In this document: positions 35,283-45,400 of the stretch, in pieces
Numbering within the stretch: the first letter of the stretch is position 1
How the letters are laid out: each line of letters starts with the position of its first letter
NCBI GenBank assembly: GCA_029721435.1
Contig: CM056580.1
Coordinates: 69,961,367-70,025,366 of the forward strand
Origin: Gymnothorax reevesii
Taxonomy: Eukaryota > Chordata > Actinopteri > Anguilliformes > Muraenidae
DNA: 64,000 bases
Direction: 5' to 3'
The notes under the pieces: generated by a model
Seen by the model: the letters and a program-made list of their open reading frames with translations, nothing else
What the model was told of the DNA's origin: nothing
Databases searched by the model: none
Made by a program: the position numbers and the translations under genes

Positions 35283-36197
35283 ACACGCGGAGAATAAGTC
35301 TATACAAGACTAGGAATACAAAGGCATGCGGCCAATGAGACTTCACAAAGACTATGTGCAAATTTCAGTCTTACATAGCACAACACTACCACATAGAGGA
35401 AATGACAAACAGGCGCAGGTAATGATTATGGAGCTGAAATTGCAGTCCGGGTCTTAAGGTGAGCTTGACAGCTAGAGGTGTGACCTAACACTATGGCAGC
35501 ACTTGCCAGGTACCATGAGAAAAAATTGATTTTATGTCCTCAAACTTATGGATAATAAAAACCTCTCGAAATATTTTGATTTTTGTTTCATATAAAGTAA
35601 TATTAATTAAACAATGTATTAAATGAAATGGGAAGAAGTACTTAAATCAGAGGTAAATCAAACTTTTAGGCTGTTTTGTAAGTGAGTATACAAAACACCT
35701 GCAAATGAATTGATACTCTCACAGACATCTTGAGTAACCTGAAAAAATTACAAAAATGGCTTTATATTTTCTCATGAAATAATAGCTGCCACCAGCTTCC
35801 CTCAAAGTCCGACGCTAACACACAAACACACACAGAATTGCAATATGCTATCCGTGTGTGTGTTTGTGTGTGTGTGTGTGTGTGTTTACACAAGCAGAGT
35901 TGCAGTCTAATGCTGAGGGGGTTTAGGTCAGGGGTCCCCAAAATTTCTAACCAAAAGGCCATTCACAAATGCATATCAGCTTCCTGAGCTGGGGGAACTT
36001 GGTTCCCCAGAGACCTCTGCGTGATTCATGAGTTTATGTTCCCTCGGTTGACTGGCTGATGTTAGGCACAAATATCTCATTAAAGTAGCTATGTAACTAC
36101 TCATAATGGCTGTGTTTGTTCAAGGATTACTTTGTGTGCTCCATGGAACACTTGGAAATCATTATAATCTAATGATACTGAAGATGGGTCATTGTGT

Positions 36198-37250
36198 TAT
36201 AGTTAGGGGCCGGGCAGCCTAAGCTGCCAGAACCCTGTTGTTGTCCTGGATGTTGTTGTTGTTGTTGTTGTTGTTCTTCTTCTTCTTCTTCTTTGGAAAT
36301 CCTACTTCCCATGCACGAAAAATCACCAAACTTTGCACAAAGGTCCAGTCCCATGCCAAATTGCCTCAGCTGCAAAAACAGGCCAATAGTCCTGATGGTG
36401 GCACTACAGCAAGCCTCTAAAGTTCAAAATTTTGAAAATTCACAACAAATCAACCATATGTGCTGCAGATTTGCGGCTTTCACCAAAATGTAGTCTCAAT
36501 ACTGAAAAAACTTTATAAATTTAAACTTATTGCAAATTATAAAGTCCATCACGCTGTTTTTTTTTTCATAAACTGTAAAACTTATTAAACCTATCTTCCT
36601 CCCACGATTTTTGATCAATTGGGACCAAACTTGTTACAGAGCATCTTCAGACTGTCCCACACAAATGATCCACTCAGGTTTTTTGGATATTGAGCTTTCT
36701 GTGCATCAAAATGTTTGACTGTAAGCGGTATTGTAAACACATACTTGCAAATTCTTGCTAGATTCATTTTCAATGTTCATTTAAAAAGGAAAACATTTTG
36801 GAGCCATGATAGGTGATGTTTGGGAAATATCAGAATTTTATTTCAAAAAGTGAATTTTTTTAGCATTTTTAATTTCATGCAAACAATTGGAGTCAATGCA
36901 AAAACAGTATTTTTAAACATCAGTTTTTCACTTATGGAGCCAATAATTTTTGACAGCCGTTTGAAATCTGCCTTTACACGCTAACAGCTGCTGTCTTGCA
37001 CACAGACTGACTTAGTCAATTTGTGAAGCTACATGTGATATTTCCATTTGCCAATTAGCTCAGTGAGACAGAGCATAGTCTCTTGTGCCAGAAATTGTGA
37101 GTTCAAGCCTCAACTGATGTAAAATGCACATTACATGCACATGTAAAATGCCACCTTTTTTACATCTTCCTACACTCTGCTTGTTGCTCAGAATTGCCTA
37201 ATTTTGCCTAAAATTGCCCGGCCCCGACCATAGCTGTGCAGCAGCTATAA
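36198..37250. mobile_element. About 1 kb dispersed repeat with GGGGCCGGGCA ends
   Basis: The left end reads 'tatagttaGGGGCCGGGCAG' and the right end is the inverse-type 'TTGCCCGGCCCCgacc' followed by a 'tagctgtgcagcagcta' stem-loop. Just inside the left end is a (GTT)n(CTT)n tract (36246-36292). The interior contains 'catgccaaattgcctcagctgc', typical of an abundant fish repeat, and a tRNA-like stretch. No protein frame is credible. Class uncertain. Confidence 0.55.
37050..37119 (+). pseudogene. tRNA-like sequence (A and B box)
   Basis: 'TTAGCTCAGTGAGACAGAGC' has the shape of a tRNA D-arm/A box. 'GTGAGTTCAAGCCTC', 31 bases later, resembles the B box/T-arm. The anticodon stem does not pair well and there is no good acceptor stem, so it is a decayed tRNA-derived piece within the repeat, possibly SINE-related, not a working tRNA gene. 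Confidence 0.4.
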
Positions 37251-38079
37251 TTCCCATTTTAATCATGAATGGAAGTAAGCATTATCCTGCAATACTCCTA
37301 TGCTTATAATGTTAAATTTGTATTCATATAAACTTTAATTCACATGGTTTGAAGTCGAAGTGTATGCCTTGTCTATTCTGAAGCTTATTCTCAAAAACTG
37401 TGAGTAATTGCGCTGAATCAAGGTTTTTGTGTGTACATGAATGAGCCATTACTTTCTAGAAGTCTTTATTTGTGTGAAATTCTCATACTTCTGAGCTGTT
37501 TTCCAAGCACATTGACATGGTGGGCCTGTGCTGAAGTGGCATCCAAATGCAAATTGGCCGAATAATTAATATTTTGCTCAGAGCCAGTGTAACATCTGGC
37601 GCAAAAATGGAACTTGTCCTGGATTTCTGGATTTGTCTCATTTAAGTTTGTTTGGCTATATAACATACTCTTTATAGCACGAATAGACCAAGCTCATTAA
37701 ACATCTTGGGTGGGGAAAATGAATTGTGGAAAAATAATAAAAACCAGAAAAGTTTGGGTTTACAAAATGAACATGAAGAAATCATTCACTCCTCAGGTGG
37801 TCCTCTAACTGAATCGAAGTCAAAACAAAACCTGAATAATCGCCTGCAAAGCCTGACCGACAGACCTATCAAGTATTCAAAATGTCCATTTTTTAGTATT
37901 GATGTGAGGTGGTACCCTGGCCTGCATTAAGGCCTGCTTTCATTCTTTTATTTGCAATGTTTTATTCAATGAAACTTCTTGTTTTACTGGAGCCGTCTAC
38001 TATGGGAATCTGGATAAATTGATCAAGCAATAAATTCTTCACATTTCTGTTCCTAATAATTGACTAATGGAGCAAAATG
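37251..38079. other. No gene seen
   Basis: AT-rich intergenic sequence without recognised features. Confidence 0.5.
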
Positions 38080-38290
38080 CACAGCAAAAAACAAAACAGT
38101 TGTCTCAACTGAAAAAAGTTAGTGTCCAGGCTGCCTTAGAATTTCAAGTTAACTGAATTTAAGATTATAAGTTGCATATTACCTCAACTTATCATCTCAA
38201 ATTCAATGAGCTTGAAATTTTAAGGCAGCCTTGACACTAACTTTTTTCAGTTGAGACAACTTTTCTTTCTTTTTTTTTTTTTACAGTGTG
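38080..38290. mobile_element. Foldback element with 50-bp arms
   Basis: Positions 38099-38148 and 38211-38260 are inverse complements over 50 bp with only two mismatches (arm begins GTTGTCTCAACTGAAAAAAG). They enclose a 62-bp loop that is itself partly palindromic ('aactgaatttaagat' / 'atctcaaattcaat'). Outer edges 'cacagcaaaaaac' and 'ttttacagtgtg' suggest the element ends. A transcript would form a near-perfect hairpin. No coding capacity. Confidence 0.75.
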
Positions 38291-38445
38291 GAGCATATGA
38301 ATGCGATCTTAAGGGATATCCTTGAACCGACTCAGTCAGTCAAAGATTCCGAGATTTTAAACCTTCTAGATTCTTGTAAAATTCACACTCATTACTGGAA
38401 ATTTTTGAACAAACATTTCAAATAATATTCAAACCTAAGCTCCTA

Positions 38446-38694
38446 CACTGAAAAAAGTAAAACAGTGCTGTTGTTCATTGAATGTGTTTTTTTGTCATTA
38501 CATTACATGAGTTGAAAATTATAAGTCTACTAATTTAAACTAAACCCTCTAGTTTATGGTTATGGCTCAACCAATTTTTTTTTATTTGAGTATAATGAAT
38601 GAATTAATTATTTACATTGAGCCAATGCTCAAAATTAGGTGTGATCGATTACTTCATTTTTTTTTAGTTTACCCAAGGTCTTCTTTTTTCAGTG
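38446..38694. mobile_element. 249-bp MITE at a TA dinucleotide
   Basis: The ends CACTGAAAAAAG and CTTTTTTCAGTG are exact inverses and are flanked by TA on both sides (38444-38445 and 38695-38696). The interior is AT-rich and non-coding. It has the same 'CTGAAAAAAGT' core as the neighbouring foldback element 150 bp away, so the two may be related. Confidence 0.7.
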
Positions 38695-39129
38695 TATAGT
38701 AGAGTGCCATAAAGAGGATTTGTTCTCTCCAGATATTTGTTATCAATGCATATTTGTTACACTTCTTTGTTTCAGATCTTTGAACACCAAGTAATATAAG
38801 ACGGAGACAGCTGGAGCAAACACAAAATGTAGCTTTTATACGATCGTTTCGTTTATAAAAGGAGGAGTTATCAAACACTAACTGGTCCAGTGTGATAAGG
38901 TAAATATCCTTTTGAGTGTCCAATCAGCCAGTTTACCAAATTTATTATATAATTGGGAAAAATTACACTACATTTGGTCACAGCCAGCCCCGTTGAATCT
39001 ATAAATCATCTAAACAGAACCTTTCTAGTTATGTTAGATGGGCCGAAAGAACTAACTAAGAAGCACGTGATGCTGAAATCAAAAGAAACACAGAAAGAGA
39101 AGATACTGATAGTTTGATGTCTTTCTTTA

Positions 39130-39420
39130 TGAAAAGCATTAAAAGGCCATTTCTGAGGTGCTGAGACTCCAGCAAACCACAATGACAGCAATATTCTCCA
39201 TGGGAAAAACTTGGAACAGTGGTAATTCTTCCATGGAGTGGCCAGCCGACCAAAATTCCTCCAGGAACACATCTATGACTCATCTGAGAAGACACAAAAC
39301 TCCAAAGGACCATCTGAGGAACTGCCAACCTCACTTCAGACAGGACCAGCATTCCCGATATCACCCAGAGACCGGGAAAAAAATGGTGGAGAGTTTCAAG
39401 TGAAAAACTGCTACTAACAT
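39130..39420 (+). pseudogene. Tc1-like transposase N-terminal remnant
   Basis: The + strand reads '...aaggccatttctgaggtgctgagac', 'gggaaaaacttggaacagtgg', 'catggagtggccagccgacc' and 'ttcctccaggaacacatc'. This is the nucleotide layout of the bipartite DNA-binding (paired-like) region of fish Tc1 transposases. Frames are broken and the catalytic domain is absent. It is in the opposite orientation to the Tc1-like remnant near 30 kb. Confidence 0.6.
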
Positions 39421-39958
39421 GAACACTTGTCTCACATATTTCAGTATTACAGCATTACCATGATAACCCTTCCAACCATGAGTTGAAAGTGGTGCTTTTT
39501 AGAAGACAACCCCTTTTCCAAAAATGTTGGGATGACAAGGGCACAGGTTTGCACATGGACGGTAGGGACATGACCTTACCAATATTAAGGGAAGCCAGAT
39601 TGTCCCTACCAATACTTCAGCAAACTCCTTCTTATCATCTTTCCAGATAAGTGATATTAGACTGAGTTGTGGAGGCTACGTCTCCAAAACAACCTATTTA
39701 CACATTTTAGCATTTGATTGGTTGAAAGGGAGGGGCTACCTGAAGGCTAAATGTCAATTGTAAATTGTCCGCTCCATTCAGGCCACGAATATTCATTTTT
39801 GTCCGAACCAGGGCTTGAGACGTGCAACTACATTGCCGGCTTTGATTACATGGTGTTTGCAATGGCTTACCCGTTGAAGAGAACCATAATGTGGCATTTG
39901 TTCCAGATTATTCTTCATCTCGTAACCATAACACTTTTCCCAAGGCCCAACTCATGAC

Positions 39959-40790
39959 ATATAGGGGAGACTGTGGCTTGTTGTCACACTTTTTACACTC
40001 TTATATATTTCTTGGAATCAATACATCATATATAAAAAATGGATACCAGAAGAAAGACCAATTTATCCAGTATATATTTTGTAGTTGTTACACTATATGG
40101 GGTAAGACGTCACACTGGATTTGGCAACTAATAAAACAAGGACAAAATTATTGTTGTTATTTTTTTTTACTTGAAAGTGAATAAATCTTAACATAAAATA
40201 TTATGCAACATGCATTATGAAGCTTACGTAACTTAATCTAGTCCTGGAAGATCTATTAACAAAACCCAAACAAAACCTGACCTCACCAGTCAGTCCTGGA
40301 ACATCCAGTCAGAAAATCTCCAACAAAACTTGACCTCACTAGTCAGACTCCTCATCTGAGCCGCAGTTCTGGCATATGTAGATTGATTTGCCAGGGGTGC
40401 ATTTTTCATGGGCGCATTCTTTGCACATTATGCACTGCACCCAGGTTTGTCCTGGGCGGCTGTTTCCAAAGGGCTCTACACAGACCAGGCACAGGGACTC
40501 ATCTTCCTCCAATGAGGAGTCATCTGGAGTTTTTCTTTTTGTGCCTCCCCTCTGTTTCTTCCCTTTGCTTTGCTTGTTTGGTATTTTGGATTTGGTTGCC
40601 TTGCCTTTCTTTTTGAATAGCCTTTTTTCCCTTGTGCCTGCCTTTCAGCTTCAAGTGTCTCCTTCACAGGTGTGTTGGTGAGAATAGCAGTTTTTCTCTT
40701 CTTTCTCTGCTGTTTAATATGTTTTCTTCACATGTAACAACTAACCCCCAAATGACTGAGACAAGTTGCCCCAAAATACCATGTTTGCTA
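39959..40790. mobile_element. Possible DNA transposon remnant around a PHD-finger fragment
   Basis: 'ATAGGGGAGACTGTGGCTTGTTGTCACA' near 39959 and the inverse-type 'GACAAGTTGCCCCAAAATA' near 40764 look like diverged terminal repeats ('ggggcaagttgtc' core). A related 'tatggggtaagacgtcacac' lies at 40096. Between them is a C-terminal piece of a transposase-like protein on the minus strand. Boundaries are weak. Confidence 0.35.
40339..40640 (-). pseudogene. C-terminal PHD-finger fragment of a transposase-like protein
   Basis: The minus-strand frame ends at the stop at 40339-40341. It begins in a basic Lys-rich region (KSKIPNKQSKGKKQRGG), then an acidic stretch (DDSSLEEDES), then a zinc finger: CLVC, WVQCIMC, AHEKC, and CQNC near the end, followed by GSDEESD and stop. 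The ligands form C-x2-C ... C-x2-C ... H-x2-C ... C-x2-C, a C4HC3 PHD pattern. Fingers of this shape close the C-terminus of many fish DDE (pogo/Tigger-type) transposases. The DDE domain is missing here, so this is a fragment. It has no start codon of its own. Confidence 0.55.
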
Positions 40791-41470
40791 ATGTTAGCTC
40801 TAGTTTAAACTGAACTCAAAACAGAACAATGACTGAGGTATGACAGGATGCCTTAATATCTTCTCTAATAAGTCCACATGTATCACTGCTAGGATTTTTA
40901 TCTGAATGAAGCTTATTTTAAAATACATAAAGTTAAAATTTTTTTACTTTGGGTTGTGAAAAATGTTTACTTGGTGCTCATCTCAACTTACAATGTGTTG
41001 TTCTCTTCTCACACAGGACATGAGACCTGACCATGTAAAGGAAGTAAACTAGTGTTCCACTTCTTAGTTGCGCCCTCTAGTGGAGAAGATAATTGCAGTG
41101 TGACAACTTACCCGAGTGACAATAAGCCCCGGACTTCCCTATTTGATATTACCATAGGTATGGATCACTTTGGCAAAAATTTCATTGTCTGGGAGCGCAA
41201 GAAAAACATGTTTTTCCATGTAATGCTGTTAATATTCAGCCAAACTGAACGGCAAGTCTAATGTTGGGAACTTGAATCAGCACTGTAGCAGGCTGGTGAA
41301 GTGTGCTTGCATTTCCTTTCCATCGCTAACCATTATATAACATCAGTTTGTTAGCTAGCGAGCTAACGGCAGCTAGCCACTCAGTTGACAGAGGAAGAAA
41401 ACCAAAGGCCACCAAAAAAAACTCATGACATAAGAAGCTTTTTTAGTCGAAAATAGTGTCAACTAATGTT
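40791..41470. other. No gene seen; left flank of retrotransposon
   Basis: Intergenic sequence up to the AGTTA target site at 41471-41475. Contains 'gctagcgagctaacggcagctagc', a small palindromic stretch at about 41352-41376. No exon recognised. Confidence 0.5.
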
Positions 41471-42141
41471 AGTTATGTTGTGTTCCAGGGTTCTGGCCTT
41501 TGGCCAGAACAGTATTGCTTATGGTTTTAACAGTTTCATGTATCAAGATTCCATAGTTCATAGTTCATGTCACAGTTTTTGCATTTCATGTTTCACATTC
41601 CATGTTTTTACTTTTCCATGTTTTTGTTCATGCCAGGTCTGCCATGCCACTCCACCGCTTGTCTGCGTTCCGCCCCGTGCCTTCGTTCTTGCACATTTCT
41701 GAGCTCTGGTTGGCTTTGGTATTTCCCCTTCCTTCCATGCTGTGCTGATTCGGGGCTCTCTAAGCTTAATTGACAATTAACTGTTTTTAAGTTACTAACA
41801 TTTACTAACACTCACTGGGTTGGTGTAATTCTTAGATAGGCACATTACTAATATTACTAATTTAGACAGGGAGTTTATTGTCATGATTCCTGCTTTGCTA
41901 TTTCAAGATCTTGCTGTGCTTTTCTGTTCTTAACATTCATGCTTGCTTCCAAACTGCATACTTAATTGGTACTTAAGCTGAGCACGCTCATTCTCTTAAT
42001 GAGCAGGTCATGTCATCCAATCTCAGTCCATGTCTTGATCTTGCCATGCCTCTTGTGTGTGTGTGTCTCTCTCTCTCCAGGTGTTACCCCTCATGTCATG
42101 ATTTCCAAGCCTTTATCTGGATGCGGTGGAAGTTGGCTGGC

Positions 42142-42152
42142 AGACAGTGTCT
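42142..42152 (+). promoter_or_regulatory. Proposed R start / self-primer sequence
   Basis: AGACAGTGTCT in the 5' LTR is the exact inverse complement of 11 bases just behind the LTR (42469-42479). In Tf1-type elements the first 11 or so bases of the transcript fold back and prime reverse transcription. By that logic transcription would start at about 42142. The 3' LTR has the same sequence at about 47816. Inferred, not shown. Confidence 0.6.
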
Positions 42153-42414
42153 CAAGTTTGTTTCTAGTCGCGTCTCGTTTAGCCAAGTTCTTGTCAAGTT
42201 CCATAGTCTTGTCCTAGCCCTTTGTCTTGTGTATATATATTTAGTCTTGTTATTTATTTTTCTTGATCTTCTCGCCTGGAGTTTCCAGTGCCTTTTTGTT
42301 TTTTGCCTTTTGCATTTTTTGTTTATAGCTCTGTGTAGCTTCCTTAGTTTGTTTTTTGCAACCCTTTGGGCCAAGTTTTTTGTTGGCCCTCGTGCCTGTT
42401 TTGTTTTGGTTAAT

Positions 42415-42420
42415 AATAAA
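42415..42420 (+). promoter_or_regulatory. LTR polyadenylation signal AATAAA
   Basis: Canonical hexamer about 46 bp before the LTR end. The copy in the 3' LTR would end the genomic transcript. Confidence 0.6.
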
Positions 42421-42468
42421 ATCCTCATTCCCTTTTCCCGCATCTGGTGTCACTGATTCCATATCAGT

Positions 42469-42479
42469 AGACACTGTCT
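42469..42479 (+). promoter_or_regulatory. Primer-binding site, self-priming type
   Basis: AGACACTGTCT starts two bases after the LTR end. It pairs perfectly with 42142-42152 of the LTR, and I see no good match to a usual tRNA 3' end such as TGG-initiated sites. A stem CTGGTGTCA (42444-42452) / TGACACCAG (42483-42491), extended by CCCGC/GCGGG, encloses the LTR end and this site, like the U5-IR stems described for Tf1 and retroviruses. The stem's 3' base is next to the ATG at 42496. Confidence 0.65.
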
Positions 42480-42495
42480 CATTGACACCAGCGGG

Positions 42496-45400
42496 ATGGA
42501 GCGCAAGATCGCCCAGCAAGAGGCTGAGCTGCTGCGGCAACGGCAGCTGATTCAGGAGCTGACCGCTGCGCTGGCCATTCTGCAAGCCAGCCTCCCCTGG
42601 GCGGGTTCCAGCCAGGCTCCCACCATGCCTGCTACCCAGCCCCTTGCCACCCCTGCACCTGTGCTCCAGCCCGGAGCGGAAGCACCCCAGCTGCAGCCAG
42701 TCACGCACCCAGGTCTTGAGCCTCGCCTTCCACCCCCTGAGCGGTACGGTGGAGAACCAGGGTTCTGCAGGGCCTTCCTCACCTCCTGCGAGATGTGCTT
42801 CGCTCTGCAGCCTTCTACCTTCGCCTCGGAGCCGGCCCGAGTCGCCTTCGTCTTTTCCCAGCTGACGGGGCGGGCTCGCCTGTGGGGAACTGCCGCATGG
42901 CAGGCTCGGCTGCCCTGTACTACCACCTACCAGGCCTTGGCGGAGGAACTGCTGCGCATCTTCGACCGCTCCAAGCAGGGAAGAGCTGCAGGGCGAGAGC
43001 TACTGAGGATGAGGCAGGGGAGGAGATCGGTGGCGGACTATGCCATCGACTTCCAAACGGCGGCAGCTACTTCTGGCTGGAGCAAGGAGGCATTGTGTGA
43101 CGTGTTCCTCCAGGGGCTGTCCGAACCAGTCAAAGACCGACTGCTCTTTTGTGAGATCCCAGAGTCTCCAGAGGCCCTTGTCGACCTGGCCCTTCGTATT
43201 GACAGCCGCCTGGAGGAGAGGGCGCTCACCCTTGGCCCTGGTCGACGTCCTGCCCCCTCTGGTCAGATCCAACCCCCGGGTCCCAGTCATGCGTCGCCTC
43301 AGGACCAGCCGAGGAGAAGCACCACCACACCCCCTCCTGGGAAGGCATCTCCCATGGAGATCGGGAGGTCCCGGCTCACCCAGGAGGAGCGCCAACGGAG
43401 AAGGAGGTCGGGGGCATGTTTTTACTGCGGCCAGCAGGGTCATGCCGTGCGAGGCTGTCAGTCTAGACAGCGCCCCCTAGCATCTGGAGGAGTACTGGTG
43501 GGTGCTTCATCCAAGGAGACCTCCTCTTACCGCCGGACCTGCGTTCCGGTGACCCTGACCTGGGAGGGCCGCTCCCGCAAGACCACCGCCCTCATTGACT
43601 CAGGGGCTGAGGAAAACTTTATCGACGCCAGAGCTGCTGCTGAGTGGGGGGTTCCCCTATGCCATCTTCCCAGCCCATTGTCCATCTCAGGGCTGGGTGG
43701 GCAACCCCTAGCTAAGGTGTCCTTCCGGACCGTTCCCATCCAGCTGCTGGCGTCCGGTAACCACCGCGAGCAGATCCGGCTGTTCGTGACCGAGACACCT
43801 CGCTCCCCTATTGTCCTGGGTCATCCCTGGTTGGCGCTACACGGGCCGGTGATCGACTGGGCCCGCCATGAGGTGCGGGAGTGGAGTGCCTCCTGTTCAG
43901 CCAGCTGCCTCCTCGACTCCCGACCTTCTTGCTCTGTGGGTGGACCAGCTCCCGAGGGGAGGCCAGACGTCTCCAGAGTGCCCCCCGAATACCACGACCT
44001 AGCAACAGTCTTTAGCAAGTCCCGTGCGGTGTCCCTGCCCCCGCACCGTCCGTATGACTGTGCTATTGACCTCCAGCCTGGCACAGCACCTCCTAGGGGT
44101 CGTGTCTTTGCCTTGTCTGAGCCAGAGAGGGGGGCCATGGACAAGTACATCCGGGAGTCCATTGCAGCTGGCATCATCCGTCCATCCTCCTCTCCCGCGG
44201 GGGCAGGCTTCTTCGTCAAAAAGAAGGACGGCTCCCTGCGCCCCTGCATCGATTACCGAGGCCTAAATAAGATCACCATCAGGAACCGCTACCCGCTTCC
44301 ACTGATGTCCTCGGCATTCGATGTGATCCAAGGGGCGGCCATCTTCACCAAGCTGGACCTGCGGAATGCTTATCACCTCCTGCGCATTAGGGAAGGCGAC
44401 GAATGGAAAACCGCTTTCAACACCCCTAGCGGCCACTGGGAGTACTTGGTGGTTCCATTCGGCCTGACCAACGCACCCGCAGTGTTCCAAAACTTGGTGA
44501 ACGATGTGCTTGGAGATATGATCGGGCGGTTTGTCTATGTCTACCTGGATGACATCCTGATCTTCTCCCGGGATAGGACAGAGCACACAAGCCATGTTCG
44601 CCAGGTGCTCCGCCGCCTCCTCGAAAACCGCCTCTTTGTTAAGGCTGAAAAGTGCGAGTTCAGCACCACCACTACCTCCTTCCTGGGGCACGTCATCTCC
44701 CCTAACCACCTGGGCATGGACGAGGAGAAGGTCAAGGCTGTGGTGGACTGGCCCGCACCCAAGGACCGCAAGGCCCTACAGAGCTTCCTGGGATTCGCTA
44801 ATTTCTATAGGCGATTCGTCAGGAACTATAGCACCGTGGCAGCTCCCCTAACGGCCCTTACCTCCATCAAGGTGCCATTCCGTTGGACTCCGCAAGCCGA
44901 GGTGACCTTCTGTGAGCTGAAGAGGCGCTTCACCACCGCGCCCATCCTCACCACCCCCGACCCCGCCAAGCAGTTCATTGTGGAGGTGGATGCCTCCAAT
45001 GTCGGGGTTGGTGCGGTGCTATCTCAAAGATCCAGCAATGATCAGAAGGTACACCCGTGCGCGTTCTACTCCCACCGGCTGACGCCTGCGGAGTCCAACT
45101 ACGACGTCGGGAACCGGGAGCTGCTGGCGGTGAAGCTGGCCCTGGAGGAGTGGAGGCACTGGCTTGAGGGGGCAAGGATTCCGTTCTTGGTCTGGACGGA
45201 CCATAAAAACCTGGAGTACCTCCGCTCTGCCAAGAGGTTGACGCCCAGACAAGCCAGATGGGCCCTCTTTTTCGACCGATTCAACTTCTCCCTGGCCTAC
45301 AGGCCGGGGTCCAAGAATACTAAGGCTGACGCGCTCTCCAGGCGTTTCGACGCTTCCTCGGCCAAGGGAGAGCCCAGCTCCATTCTGCCCAGAACATGTT

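Larger units (their letters stand above)
34866..35420. repeat. Diverged tandem duplication of about 250-300 bp
   Basis: Two copies are seen: 34866-35165 and 35173-35420. Shared landmarks are 'ttcccaaattaac(a/g)ag', 'actaagttcaagag(a/t)aaggata', 'cggagaata(t/a)gtctatacaag', 'gactaggaata', 'ggccaatgagacttc(g/a)caaag' and 'agaggaaatga'. In copy 1 an 83-bp foldback element sits between 'ggatatataa' and 'tatatatgcc'. In copy 2 the same place holds a (TG)n tract (35239-35276). Confidence 0.8.
41476..42466 (+). repeat. 5' LTR (991 bp)
   Basis: Starts TG and ends CA. A short perfect palindrome TTCTGGCC/GGCCAGAA lies near the start. Proposed U3/R border at 42142, where AGACAGTGTCT begins, with a weak TTTAT about 29 bp before it. 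AATAAA at 42415-42420 marks the R/U5 side. Contains (GT)6, against (GT)13 in the 3' LTR. Confidence 0.95.

Noticed and set aside
35930..35975. hAT-like terminus 'caggggtccccaa'
   Set aside because: Only one end is visible, with no partner terminus or target duplication.
37050..37119. Functional tRNA gene
   Set aside because: A and B boxes are recognisable, but the anticodon and acceptor stems do not pair. It lies inside a dispersed repeat.
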